Of a stretch of DNA of 39,631 bases, positions 1-8,197 are shown one piece after another. A program made the translations under genes and the position numbers. The notes under the pieces were generated by a model, which worked only from the letters and a program-made list of their open reading frames with translations, made no database searches and was not told where the DNA came from. The DNA is from FW021-bin31 sp964478125 (GTDB taxonomy: Bacteria > Bacteroidota > Bacteroidia > Chitinophagales > Chitinophagaceae), in NCBI GenBank assembly GCA_964478125.1, contig CAYZGR010000029.1, forward strand, positions 1-39,631. Reading direction: 5' to 3'. How positions within the stretch are numbered: the first letter of the stretch is position 1; every line of letters starts with the position of its first letter.

Positions 1-48
1 AAAGGTGGCTTTATTCCCCGTTATCCCGGCAGTCACCTGGAATTTTAA
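1..48 (+). CDS. C-terminal fragment of an unknown protein
   Basis: Frame 1 is open from the window edge to a TAA at 46-48 and reads KGGFIPRYPGSHLEF. The codons (GGC, CCC, CTG) resemble those of neighbouring genes, and an 88-bp spacer follows before thrS, so this is probably the end of a real gene cut by the window. Too little remains to name it. Confidence 0.4.
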   Translation, partial: KGGFIPRYPGSHLEF

Positions 49-75
49 ATTTTAAGAAAGTTAAGGATTGTTTCA

Positions 76-83
76 TAATTTCG
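76..83 (+). promoter_or_regulatory. possible -7 element upstream of thrS
   Basis: TAATTTCG matches the Bacteroidota -7 consensus TAnnTTTG at all but one fixed position and lies about 53 bp upstream of the thrS ATG. No convincing TTG -33 box sits at the usual spacing, so this is a weak call. Confidence 0.3.
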
Positions 84-136
84 CACCTTAATATAAAAAA
101 GACTAATTTTTGATCGGAAAATCCGATGCTCCATAT

Positions 137-2083
137 ATGGAATCAATTAATATTACACTGCCGGACGGCTCGGTAAAAAAATGGGATAAAGGAACTACGG
201 GTATGGATATCGCTCGTTCAATCAGCCAGGGACTCGCACGAAAAGTATTGGCTGTAGAAGTAAACGGGCAGATTTGGGACGCCGACAGACCGATAAACGG
301 GGATGCAACTGTAAAATTATTAACATGGGAAGATGCAGGAGGTAAATATGCTTTCTGGCATTCTTCTGCTCACTTGCTGGCAGAAGCTCTGGAAGCTGTT
401 TATCCCGGTGTAAAATTCGGGATAGGCCCTCCCATTGAAAATGGATTTTACTATGATATTGATCTCGGCAACCGGCAAATTACCGATGAAGACCTGCCGG
501 CCCTGGAAAAAAAGATGAAAGAGCTGGCCCGGCAGAAAAATAAATACCAACGCCAATCTGTCTCTAAAGCAAAGGCCGTGAACTATTTTACGGAAAAAGG
601 AGATGAATACAAACTGGAATTAATAGACGGCCTGGAAGACGGAACGATTACTTTTTATACGCAGGGAAACTTCACGGATCTCTGCCGCGGTCCCCATATT
701 CCCAATACCGGATTTATCAAGGCCATTAAACTGACCAACATCGCGGGCGCTTATTGGCGCGGAGACGAGCATAATAAAATGCTGACCCGGATCTATGGAA
801 TCACTTTCCCTGCACAAAAAGAACTGGATGCTTATCTGGAAAGGGTAGAAGAAGCAAAAAAGAGAGACCACCGTAAACTGGGTAAAGAACTGGAGCTGTT
901 TACTTTTTCCGAAAAGGTAGGAGCGGGGCTGCCCTTATGGTTGCCTAAAGGAGCCGAGCTGAGAGAACGCCTGCAACATTTTTTGCAGCAAGCACAACGC
1001 AAAGCGGGATATCTGCCTGTTATCACACCGCACATAGGAAATAAGAATTTGTATATAACCTCCGGTCATTATGCAAAATACGGGGAAGATAGTTTTCGCC
1101 CCATTACCACCCCACAGGAAGGGGAGGAATATATCCTCAAACCTATGAATTGCCCCCATCATTGCGAGATATATAAATCCGCTCCCAAGTCCTATAAAGA
1201 TCTGCCCGTGAGATATGCAGAATTCGGGACGGTATATCGTTATGAACAAAGCGGTGAGTTACACGGATTAACCCGGGTGCGGGGGTTTACTCAGGATGAT
1301 GCCCATTTGTTTTGTCGCCCGGATCAGGTAAAGGAAGAATTTTTGAAGGTAATAGACCTGGTATTCTACGTATTTAGAAGTCTGGGATTTGAGGAGTATA
1401 CGGCTCAAATCTCCTTACGCGATAAGGAAAACCGGACAAAATATATAGGATCGGACAAAAATTGGGATATGGCTGAACAAGCCATACTGGAATCTGTTGA
1501 AGAGAAGGGGTTGGAGGCCAAGGTAGAATATGGAGAAGCCGCTTTTTATGGCCCCAAATTGGATTTCATGGTGAAAGATGCCCTGGATCGCAAATGGCAG
1601 CTGGGAACCATCCAGGTGGACTATAATTTGCCTGAGCGCTTTGAATTAGAGTATATAGGTGCAGATAACCAGAAGCACCGGCCCGTGATGATCCACCGCG
1701 CTCCCTTTGGAAGCCTTGAGCGCTTTGTGGCTGTTTTGATCGAACATTGTGGTGGAAATTTCCCACTATGGCTCACTCCCGTTCAGGTAAAAATATTGTC
1801 TATAAGCGACAAATCAGCAGATTATGCGGACAAAGTGATGAAATTGTTAAAAAAAGCTGACATTCGTGCCGAATTGGATGATCGTAATGAAAAAATGGGA
1901 CGGAAAATACGGGATGCCGAATTGATGAAGATACCCTATATGCTTGTCATTGGCGAGAAAGAGGCGGCGGCAAACCAGTGGTCGGTCAGAAAACACAGGC
2001 ATGGCGCCCTTGGAAAAATGAGCCCGGACGAATTTATTCGCATGATTATTGAAGAAGTAAAAACAAAAAAAGTTTTTGAGTAA
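137..2083 (+). CDS. thrS: threonyl-tRNA synthetase
   Basis: Cytoplasmic class II synthetase that charges tRNA-Thr with threonine. The N-terminus is a TGS domain (ITLPDGSVKKW), then the editing domain with its HSSAH histidine pair, then the catalytic core with MNCPHHCEIYK (the cysteine is a zinc ligand in the family) and the motif-3 segment HRAPFGSLERF, then an anticodon-binding domain (KILSISDKSADYADKV onward). Length of 649 residues is normal. I start at the ATG at 137: the frame is open from a TTG at 110, but the extra nine residues precede the conserved TGS start. infC follows after 29 bp, as in many bacteria, so the two are probably co-transcribed. Confidence 0.97.
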   Translation: MESINITLPDGSVKKWDKGTTGMDIARSISQGLARKVLAVEVNGQIWDADRPINGDATVKLLTWEDAGGKYAFWHSSAHLLAEALEAVYPGVKFGIGPPIENGFYYDIDLGNRQITDEDLPALEKKMKELARQKNKYQRQSVSKAKAVNYFTEKGDEYKLELIDGLEDGTITFYTQGNFTDLCRGPHIPNTGFIKAIKLTNIAGAYWRGDEHNKMLTRIYGITFPAQKELDAYLERVEEAKKRDHRKLGKELELFTFSEKVGAGLPLWLPKGAELRERLQHFLQQAQRKAGYLPVITPHIGNKNLYITSGHYAKYGEDSFRPITTPQEGEEYILKPMNCPHHCEIYKSAPKSYKDLPVRYAEFGTVYRYEQSGELHGLTRVRGFTQDDAHLFCRPDQVKEEFLKVIDLVFYVFRSLGFEEYTAQISLRDKENRTKYIGSDKNWDMAEQAILESVEEKGLEAKVEYGEAAFYGPKLDFMVKDALDRKWQLGTIQVDYNLPERFELEYIGADNQKHRPVMIHRAPFGSLERFVAVLIEHCGGNFPLWLTPVQVKILSISDKSADYADKVMKLLKKADIRAELDDRNEKMGRKIRDAELMKIPYMLVIGEKEAAANQWSVRKHRHGALGKMSPDEFIRMIIEEVKTKKVFE

Positions 2084-2112
2084 AAACCAAATCGTTAACC
2101 AACTTAAATTTA

Positions 2113-2673
2113 ATGCAGAGAAGAAGAAGTAACAAAAGAAATTTTCGCAGAAGAAATGAACCGGAACACCGGATCAACGAAAGAATTCGGGTTCCTGAAG
2201 TAAGAGTGGTAGGAGAAAATGTAGAAAGTGATATTTACCCTACCGACCGGGCAAGAAAAATGGCCCAGGACCAAGGTCTTGATTTAGTTGAGATTTCACC
2301 TAATGCAAAACCGCCCGTATGTAAAATTATTGACTATAAAAAATTCCTTTACGAGAAAAAACGTAAAGAAAAAGAAATTAAAGCCAAGTCTGCCAAATCT
2401 GAAGTAAAGGAGATTCGTTTTACCCCCAATACGGATGAACACGACCTGGAGTTTAAAACCAAACATGCGGAGAAGTTCCTTCGGGACGGCAATAAAGTGA
2501 AAGCCTATGTGCAGTTTCGTGGACGCGGCATCTTATTCAAAGATCGGGGAGAATTGTTACTCCTGAAGTTTGCAGAAAGCCTCTCCGAAGTAGGTCAGTT
2601 GGAAAATATGCCGAAGATGGAAGGAAAACGCATGTTGGCTATTTTTGCTCCCAAATCCACCAAGAAAAAATAA
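2113..2673 (+). CDS. infC: translation initiation factor IF-3
   Basis: IF-3 binds the 30S subunit, keeps it apart from 50S and checks start-codon pairing. The 186-residue product has the N-domain (INERIRVPEVRVVGENVE, then MAQDQGLDLVEISPNAKPPVCKIIDY), a lysine-rich linker and the C-domain (VKEIRFTPNTDEHDLEFKT, KAYVQFRGR). The first 15 residues are an arginine-rich extension. It starts with an ordinary ATG, not the rare AUU/AUA used for autocontrol in enterobacteria. The customary partners rpmI and rplT are absent downstream; a hairpin with a T-run and then dapD follow instead. Confidence 0.96.
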   Translation: MQRRRSNKRNFRRRNEPEHRINERIRVPEVRVVGENVESDIYPTDRARKMAQDQGLDLVEISPNAKPPVCKIIDYKKFLYEKKRKEKEIKAKSAKSEVKEIRFTPNTDEHDLEFKTKHAEKFLRDGNKVKAYVQFRGRGILFKDRGELLLLKFAESLSEVGQLENMPKMEGKRMLAIFAPKSTKKK

Positions 2674-2732
2674 TACCCTAACATCATCTGAAATAGTTTT
2701 TTGGCAGGTTGGACCACCGAAATGAGATCGAT

Positions 2733-2799
2733 GGGCTAAGCGGAAGCTTTGCTTATTATCTAAAAACAAATATTTCGCAAAATAAGCTTAGCCCTTTTT
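2733..2799 (+). terminator. putative intrinsic terminator after infC
   Basis: GGGCTAAGC (2733-2741) pairs perfectly with GCTTAGCCC (2786-2794), followed by five T at 2795-2799. The 44-nt loop is long. A competing pairing, GCTTATT (2751-2757) with AATAAGC (2781-2787), would use part of the same 3' arm. Most likely it ends the thrS-infC transcript; the alternative pairing leaves attenuation possible. Confidence 0.5.
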
Positions 2800-2864
2800 A
2801 TGTCAGAAACGGGTTATGTCTTACAGAACCGTCCGGAGGCGGCTCAATTGTTTAAATCTTATCT

Positions 2865-2872
2865 TAAGTTTG
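2865..2872 (+). promoter_or_regulatory. -7 promoter element for dapD
   Basis: TAAGTTTG is an exact match to the Bacteroidota -7 consensus TAnnTTTG. A TTG lies at 2848-2850, closer than the usual -33 spacing. Transcription would start close to the ATG at 2888, leaving a very short leader. Confidence 0.5.
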
Positions 2873-2887
2873 TGAAAAATTTTACTA

Positions 2888-3700
2888 ATGGAATTGAGGG
2901 AATTAATAGAAACGGCTTGGGCAGACCGGACCCTACTGAAAGAGAAAAAATATGAAGATGCCGTTCATGCGGTAATTGAAGAGCTGGATAAAGGCCGTTT
3001 ACGTACAGCCGAGCCCGTTAATGGCGGCTGGCAAGTGAATGAATGGATAAAACAGGCGGTGTTGTTGTATTTTGGTGTACAAAAGATGGAAACTATATCG
3101 GTACCGCCTTTTGAATTCCGGGATAAAATGCGGCTGAAGACCAATTATGAACAGCAAGGCGTTCGCGTGGTCCCGCATGCGGTAGCGCGATATGGCGCTT
3201 ATCTGGCGCCCACCGTAGTGATGATGCCGAGCTACGTAAATATAGGCGCTTACGTGGATGAGGGTACGATGGTTGATACCTGGGCCACCGTAGGTTCCTG
3301 TGCACAAATTGGTAAAGGGGTTCATTTAAGTGGAGGCGTGGGAATTGGCGGGGTGCTGGAACCTGTCCAGGCGGCGCCCGTTATTATAGAAGAGGGCAGT
3401 TTTATCGGCTCGCGTTGTATTGTGGTAGAAGGCGTGAGAGTGGAAAAAGAAGCCGTACTCGGCGCCAACGTGGTGCTCACACAATCTACAAAAATTATTG
3501 ACGTCAGCGGGAGCAAGCCGGTAGAATACCGGGGCCGCGTACCGGAGCGCAGCGTCGTTATTCCCGGCACGTATCCGAAAAAATTTCCGGCAGGGGAATT
3601 TAACGTTTCTTGCGCTTTGATTATAGGAAAAAGAAAAGCGTCTACCGATAAGAAGACAAGCCTCAATGAGGCGTTAAGAGATTTTAATGTTTCCGTATAA
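2888..3700 (+). CDS. dapD: 2,3,4,5-tetrahydropyridine-2,6-dicarboxylate N-succinyltransferase
   Basis: Succinyl-CoA-dependent step of the diaminopimelate/lysine pathway, supplying meso-DAP for peptidoglycan and lysine for protein. The 270-residue protein has an alpha-helical N-terminal domain, then a left-handed beta-helix of hexapeptide repeats (YVNIGAYVDEGTMVDTWATVG, then IEEGSFIGSRCIVVEGVRVEKEAVLG) and the family signature SGGVGIGGVLEP. Length is typical. It has its own -7 box and is not linked to other dap genes here. Its stop lies 8 bp from the end of the convergent downstream gene. Confidence 0.96.
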   Translation: MELRELIETAWADRTLLKEKKYEDAVHAVIEELDKGRLRTAEPVNGGWQVNEWIKQAVLLYFGVQKMETISVPPFEFRDKMRLKTNYEQQGVRVVPHAVARYGAYLAPTVVMMPSYVNIGAYVDEGTMVDTWATVGSCAQIGKGVHLSGGVGIGGVLEPVQAAPVIIEEGSFIGSRCIVVEGVRVEKEAVLGANVVLTQSTKIIDVSGSKPVEYRGRVPERSVVIPGTYPKKFPAGEFNVSCALIIGKRKASTDKKTSLNEALRDFNVSV

Positions 3701-3708
3701 GTATAAGA

Positions 3709-5076
3709 TTATCCCTTAGCCAACGACTGAATAATATCATATTTCGTAACAATATGATATTGTCCAAATTCGTTTTGTGTCAGTACTGCGCCATTATCCT
3801 TATTGATATAAGCCGATAAGCGTTCCAATGGCGTGTTGTTATTGACAATAGGGAAGGGATGGCTCATTACTTCTTTTACGGATTGCGTTTTAATATCGGG
3901 ATTATCAATAATCATCCCAAACAACGTGCCTTCCGAAATGGAGCCGACGGGTTTATTATGTTCCATTACGGGAATATGCTCAATGTCGTATTTTTTCATT
4001 TTGGCTACCGCCTCCGTAACGCTTTCTTTCGGACTGAGTGTTACGAGCGGAACCCCTTGTCGTGCATTGATCACATCCTTGACCGTTCGTACATGGATGA
4101 AACCCCGCTCGATCATCCAATGATCATTGTATATTTTACCTACATAACGGCTGCCATGATCGTGAAAGATCACCACAACGAAGTCTTTCGGGCTCAGTTG
4201 ATTTTTTAGCTGCATCAATCCCTGAAGCGCAGAACCGGCTGAGTACCCTACAAAAATCCCCTCTTCCTTTGTGATACGCCTTGCCATCAATGCGCCGTCT
4301 TTATCGGTGACTTTTTCGAAGAGGTCAATATATCGCATATCATAATTATCAGGGACAAAATCTTCTCCTATTCCTTCGGTAATGTAGGGATATACTTCTT
4401 TTGAATCTAATTCGCCCGTATCAAAATATTTCTTTAACAAAGAGCCATAACTATCTATAGCCCAAATTTTTATATGGGGATTTTTCTCTTTCAGATACAT
4501 GGCCGTTCCGGTAACCGTACCTCCTGTACCCGCGCCTACCACCAGGTGGGTGATCTTTCCGTCTGTCTGTTCCCAGATTTCCGGTCCCGTCTGTTCGTAA
4601 TGGGCCTGCCTGTTGGCCAGATTATTATATTGATCCATGAAGACTGCACCCGGGATTTCTTTGGTGAGCCTGCGGGAAACCGAATAGTAGGATCTGGGAT
4701 CTTCAGGCTCTACATTCGTAGGGCATACAATAACTTCCGCCCCTACAGAGCGAAGAATATCTATTTTCTCCTGCGACTGTTTGTCATTGGTGGTAAAGAT
4801 ACAATGGTAGCCTTTCAGAATGGCTGCAATGGCCAGTCCCATTCCTGTATTTCCCGAGGTGCCTTCCACGATAGTCCCTCCGGGTTTTAACTGCCCGGAT
4901 TTTTCGGCTTCTTCTATCATTTTTAAGGCCATCCGGTCTTTGATGGAATTGCCCGGATTAAAAAATTCTACTTTTGCATATACGGGACAAGGGAGATCAC
5001 AGGTGATATGATTGAGTTTCACCAGGGGGGTATCGCCAATCGTTTCCAGTATATTATGGTATAACTTCATCTGCAA
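3709..5076 (-). CDS. PLP-dependent cystathionine beta-synthase / cysteine synthase with CBS domain pair
   Basis: Fold-type II PLP enzyme of sulfur amino acid metabolism. The PLP lysine is K46 in NPGNSIKDR; the substrate loop is TSGNTG (residues 73-78); the phosphate-binding glycines are GTGGTVTG. After about residue 330 come two CBS domains (VPLVTLSPKESVTEAV and SVKEVMSHPFPIVNNNTPL) that in this family often bind adenylates and regulate activity. There is no heme domain. The CBS pair favours cystathionine beta-synthase over plain CysK, but sequence alone does not separate serine+homocysteine from O-acetylserine+sulfide chemistry. The start could be the first or third codon (MQM). Confidence 0.9.
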   Translation of the reverse strand: MQMKLYHNILETIGDTPLVKLNHITCDLPCPVYAKVEFFNPGNSIKDRMALKMIEEAEKSGQLKPGGTIVEGTSGNTGMGLAIAAILKGYHCIFTTNDKQSQEKIDILRSVGAEVIVCPTNVEPEDPRSYYSVSRRLTKEIPGAVFMDQYNNLANRQAHYEQTGPEIWEQTDGKITHLVVGAGTGGTVTGTAMYLKEKNPHIKIWAIDSYGSLLKKYFDTGELDSKEVYPYITEGIGEDFVPDNYDMRYIDLFEKVTDKDGALMARRITKEEGIFVGYSAGSALQGLMQLKNQLSPKDFVVVIFHDHGSRYVGKIYNDHWMIERGFIHVRTVKDVINARQGVPLVTLSPKESVTEAVAKMKKYDIEHIPVMEHNKPVGSISEGTLFGMIIDNPDIKTQSVKEVMSHPFPIVNNNTPLERLSAYINKDNGAVLTQNEFGQYHIVTKYDIIQSLAKG

Positions 5077-5137
5077 TGATTATTTGCGGTAAATGTAACA
5101 AGTTCTATTAATTATTTGCACGAAATTATCCTGAAGA

Positions 5138-6727
5138 TTAATACCATTTATCGGTACTTGCTTTAGCCAGTTCCCGCTTTACCTCGTCATTGTGAATGTT
5201 ATCTTCCTCCAATAAATAGCCCGGCTCATAAGAGGGGTATATTTCCTCAAAAGTCTTAACGGTGTTCATAAATACGCGGCGGTAAACATGGTCTCTCGTG
5301 ATCTGGTGGGGATCTGTAAATCCCAGGGCAGAAGTCAATTCGACACAGCTTTCAACCGTATCGCTGTGGTAGTTGGCCACACGGTATTTTTTATCATCCA
5401 CAACCAGTCCCGCCATTTTCCATTTATCTTGGGTGGTTATTCCGGTAGGACATTTGTTTGTATTGCAAAGGAGCGCCTGAATACACCCCAGCGCCATCAT
5501 CATGGCGCGGGCGCTGTTGCAGGTATCTGCTCCAAGTGCGAAAGCACGGGCGATGTGAAAACCGGTTAATATTTTTCCGGAACCTATGATCCTGGTTTTT
5601 TCTCTGATACCGAATCCTACCAATGCATTATGGACAAAAGAAAGTCCGTCCAGAAAAGGCATCCCGATGGTATTGGAAAATTCCGGAGGCGCTGCACCGG
5701 TCCCGCCTTCTCCGCCGTCCACGGTTATAAAATCAGGATAAATTCCCGTTTCCAATATGGCCTTACAGATGGAGAAGATCTCATTTTTTCGTCCGACACA
5801 TAATTTAAAACCGACCGGTTTACCTCCCGATAGGCCCCGTAAGGTTTCTACAAACTTCATGAGTCCTGTCGGGCTGTTAAAAGCGGTATGAAAAGTAGGC
5901 GAGTAGACCGTTTCATAAGGTTTAACGTGGCGTGTTTCTGCAATCTCAGGGGTGTTTTTGGCTCCCGGCAAGATACCGCCATGTCCGGGTTTAGCTCCCT
6001 GAGACAGTTTGATCTCGATCATTTTTACCTGATCAGTTTTAGATTTATCGGCAAACAGATTGGGATCAAAGTTTCCTTTCTCATCCCTACAACCGAAATA
6101 GCCGGTACCAATTTGCCATATAATGTCTCCGCCCGGGTTTAAATGATATTTACTCAGACCGCCCTCCCCGGTATTGTGGGCAAAGTTACCGATCCTGGCT
6201 CCTGCATTCAGGGCCAAAATGGCATTGGCGCTGAGAGCGCCGAAGCTCATGGCGGAAACATTCAAAATACTGGCGGAGTAAGGCTGCGTACAACCATCTG
6301 TTCCAAAAATGACCCGGGGATCCTTGTTCAACTGATGAAAATCAACCGGATTAATAGAGTGTGCCAGCCACTCATATCCTTCAGCATAAGTATCAAATTG
6401 CGTACCGAAAGGCTGTGTATCCAATTGCCGCTTGGCCCTTTGATAAATGGTGGAACGGTCTACCCGGTTAATCGGTTTACCATCCGTATCACTCTCCACG
6501 AAATACTGATATACCTTGGGACGCAGATCTTCCATCAGAAATCGCATTCGGCCCAATACCGGATAATTACGCATGATGGTATGTTTTGTTTGAAGCATAT
6601 CCACAAGACCCAGTATCAGAATGGGAATGAAAAGAATATATAACCAGAAGATCCAATGAAAAAAATAACCTAATATCAGGATGATGATGCACGCCAGCGG
6701 AATGAAAATAATAAACTTTTTTCGCAT
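5138..6727 (-). CDS. membrane-anchored FMN-binding glutamate synthase-like protein
   Basis: A stand-alone homologue of the FMN/iron-sulfur synthase domain of glutamate synthase (GltB). Residues 1-45 form two hydrophobic segments, so the protein is probably anchored to the inner face of the membrane. The synthase barrel follows (AMSFGALSANAILALNAGA, SQGAKPGHGGILPG, TVDGGEGGTGAAP, GSGKILTGFHIARA). C415, C421 and C426 form C-x5-C-x4-C, as in the [3Fe-4S] site of GltB. The amidotransferase and glucan-like domains of true GltB are missing, so it cannot by itself use glutamine; its substrate is unknown. I prefer the ATG at 6727 over a GTG at 6754. Same strand as the CBS gene, 61 bp upstream of it. 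Confidence 0.88.
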   Translation of the reverse strand: MRKKFIIFIPLACIIILILGYFFHWIFWLYILFIPILILGLVDMLQTKHTIMRNYPVLGRMRFLMEDLRPKVYQYFVESDTDGKPINRVDRSTIYQRAKRQLDTQPFGTQFDTYAEGYEWLAHSINPVDFHQLNKDPRVIFGTDGCTQPYSASILNVSAMSFGALSANAILALNAGARIGNFAHNTGEGGLSKYHLNPGGDIIWQIGTGYFGCRDEKGNFDPNLFADKSKTDQVKMIEIKLSQGAKPGHGGILPGAKNTPEIAETRHVKPYETVYSPTFHTAFNSPTGLMKFVETLRGLSGGKPVGFKLCVGRKNEIFSICKAILETGIYPDFITVDGGEGGTGAAPPEFSNTIGMPFLDGLSFVHNALVGFGIREKTRIIGSGKILTGFHIARAFALGADTCNSARAMMMALGCIQALLCNTNKCPTGITTQDKWKMAGLVVDDKKYRVANYHSDTVESCVELTSALGFTDPHQITRDHVYRRVFMNTVKTFEEIYPSYEPGYLLEEDNIHNDEVKRELAKASTDKWY

Positions 6728-6901
6728 ACTTTCTTTTGTTCGAATTATAAGCACAAGGTACGTAAATTTTATAAAAGGAGTTTTTGGACTTATTTGCTAA
6801 AGCATGATCTTACCAATCGAATAAAAACTATGAAAAGTAGAATAATTTTTAGTATTATAGCGGCTTAATTGAGAATTTATCCAACCCAAAAACCATCTTT
6901 T

Positions 6902-8161
6902 ATGAATGGATCTATCAGGTTTAGATTATCTGTAATGATGTTCCTTGAATTTTTTATCTGGGGGGCATGGTTTGTCACGATGGGCGCCTATTTATTACAA
7001 CCTAAAGATGCCGGAGGGCTGGGGGCTACGGGAGTGCAGATCGGAATTGCTTTTGCTACGCAATCCATAGGTGCTATAATTGCGCCTTTCATTGTCGGGC
7101 TTATCGCGGATAAATTCTTTTCGGCACAGAAGATTCTGGGAGTCCTTCATATTGTCGGGGCTATTTTATTGTGGGTGGCCGCTTTATCGGATAATTTTGA
7201 TACCTTTTATCTGTATATCCTGATTTACATGATCTTATACATGCCCACGCTGGCATTGGTCAACAGTATTTCCATGCGTCAGATGGAAGATACGGAAAAA
7301 GAATTTCCTTTTATCCGGGTAATGGGTACCGTAGGCTGGATTGTTGCCGGGTTGATGATCATGTTCTTTCATTGGGAAGATGCCCACCACCTGGTACTGA
7401 CCTTTAAGATGGCAGCTATTGCTTCTTTGCTTTTGGGATTGTATAGCTTTTCCCTCCCTGCCACCTTACCGATGAAGCGCCATGTAAAAACGTCAGTCGG
7501 AGAATTACTGGGTCTGGATGCTATTCGCCTGCTAAAGGACAAGAACTTCCTGATCTTCTTTATTGCATCCATTGCAATATGTATTCCTACCGGCTTTTAT
7601 TATGCTTTTGCCAATCCTTTTTTAAGTGAAGTGGGAATGACCGGAACAGCGGGTAAGATGACGCTTGGCCAGGGCTTCGAGGTTATATTTATGTTGCTGA
7701 TGCCTTTTTTCTTTAAGAAATTGGGGGTAAAGAAAATGCTGGCGCTGGGAATGTTTGCCTGGGCCATCCGCTATGTATTCTTTGCCTATGGTTACATGGG
7801 AGGCCCCGGAAATTCGTTGTGGTTCTTGTTGTTTATCGGGATCGCCATTCACGGTATTTGTTATGATTATTTCTTTGTTACCGGGCAGATCTATACCGAT
7901 AGCCATGCCGGAAAAAAATTCCAAAGCGCTGCACAGGGATTGATCACCCTGGGAACATATGGAATTGGTCTCCTGATCGGTTCGTTGATATCCGGAGTAG
8001 TGGCCGATAAATACGTACTGGCCGACGGAATGCATGATTGGAAGGCGATCTGGCTGATCCCGGCAGCCATTGCCATAGTGGTAATGATACTGTTTTTGAT
8101 ATTGTTTAAAACAGAGAAAGGCAAAAAAGCAGTATCGGCAGAACCGGTAGAGATGGTGTAA
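6902..8161 (+). CDS. MFS transporter, NupG-like nucleoside permease family
   Basis: Inner-membrane major facilitator protein of about 419 residues with around 12 hydrophobic segments. The opening (FRLSVMMFLEFFIWGAWFVTMG) and the GLIADKFF motif-A region are typical of the nucleoside:H+ symporter (NupG/XapB) branch. In Bacteroidota such proteins often stand beside Gfo/Idh/MocA oxidoreductases, as here, and may carry sugars or nucleosides; the substrate is not determinable. The frame extends upstream to a TTG at 6869, but the ATG at 6902 directly precedes the conserved start. The oxidoreductase follows after 36 bp. Confidence 0.85.
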   Translation: MNGSIRFRLSVMMFLEFFIWGAWFVTMGAYLLQPKDAGGLGATGVQIGIAFATQSIGAIIAPFIVGLIADKFFSAQKILGVLHIVGAILLWVAALSDNFDTFYLYILIYMILYMPTLALVNSISMRQMEDTEKEFPFIRVMGTVGWIVAGLMIMFFHWEDAHHLVLTFKMAAIASLLLGLYSFSLPATLPMKRHVKTSVGELLGLDAIRLLKDKNFLIFFIASIAICIPTGFYYAFANPFLSEVGMTGTAGKMTLGQGFEVIFMLLMPFFFKKLGVKKMLALGMFAWAIRYVFFAYGYMGGPGNSLWFLLFIGIAIHGICYDYFFVTGQIYTDSHAGKKFQSAAQGLITLGTYGIGLLIGSLISGVVADKYVLADGMHDWKAIWLIPAAIAIVVMILFLILFKTEKGKKAVSAEPVEMV

Positions 8162-8197
8162 AAAGTTGTTCATTATAAAAAGTCAGAATTATATTTT

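Noticed and set aside
1..38. Short inverted pair AGGTG/CACCT at the window start as a terminator or tRNA end.
   Set aside because: It lies within an open frame, the stem is 5 bp, and no T-run or tRNA 3' consensus follows.
2674..2887. Search for rpmI/rplT or a lysine-type riboswitch between infC and dapD.
   Set aside because: The space is too short for L20 and I see no L35 motifs; the only fold is the terminator-like hairpin, not a riboswitch core.
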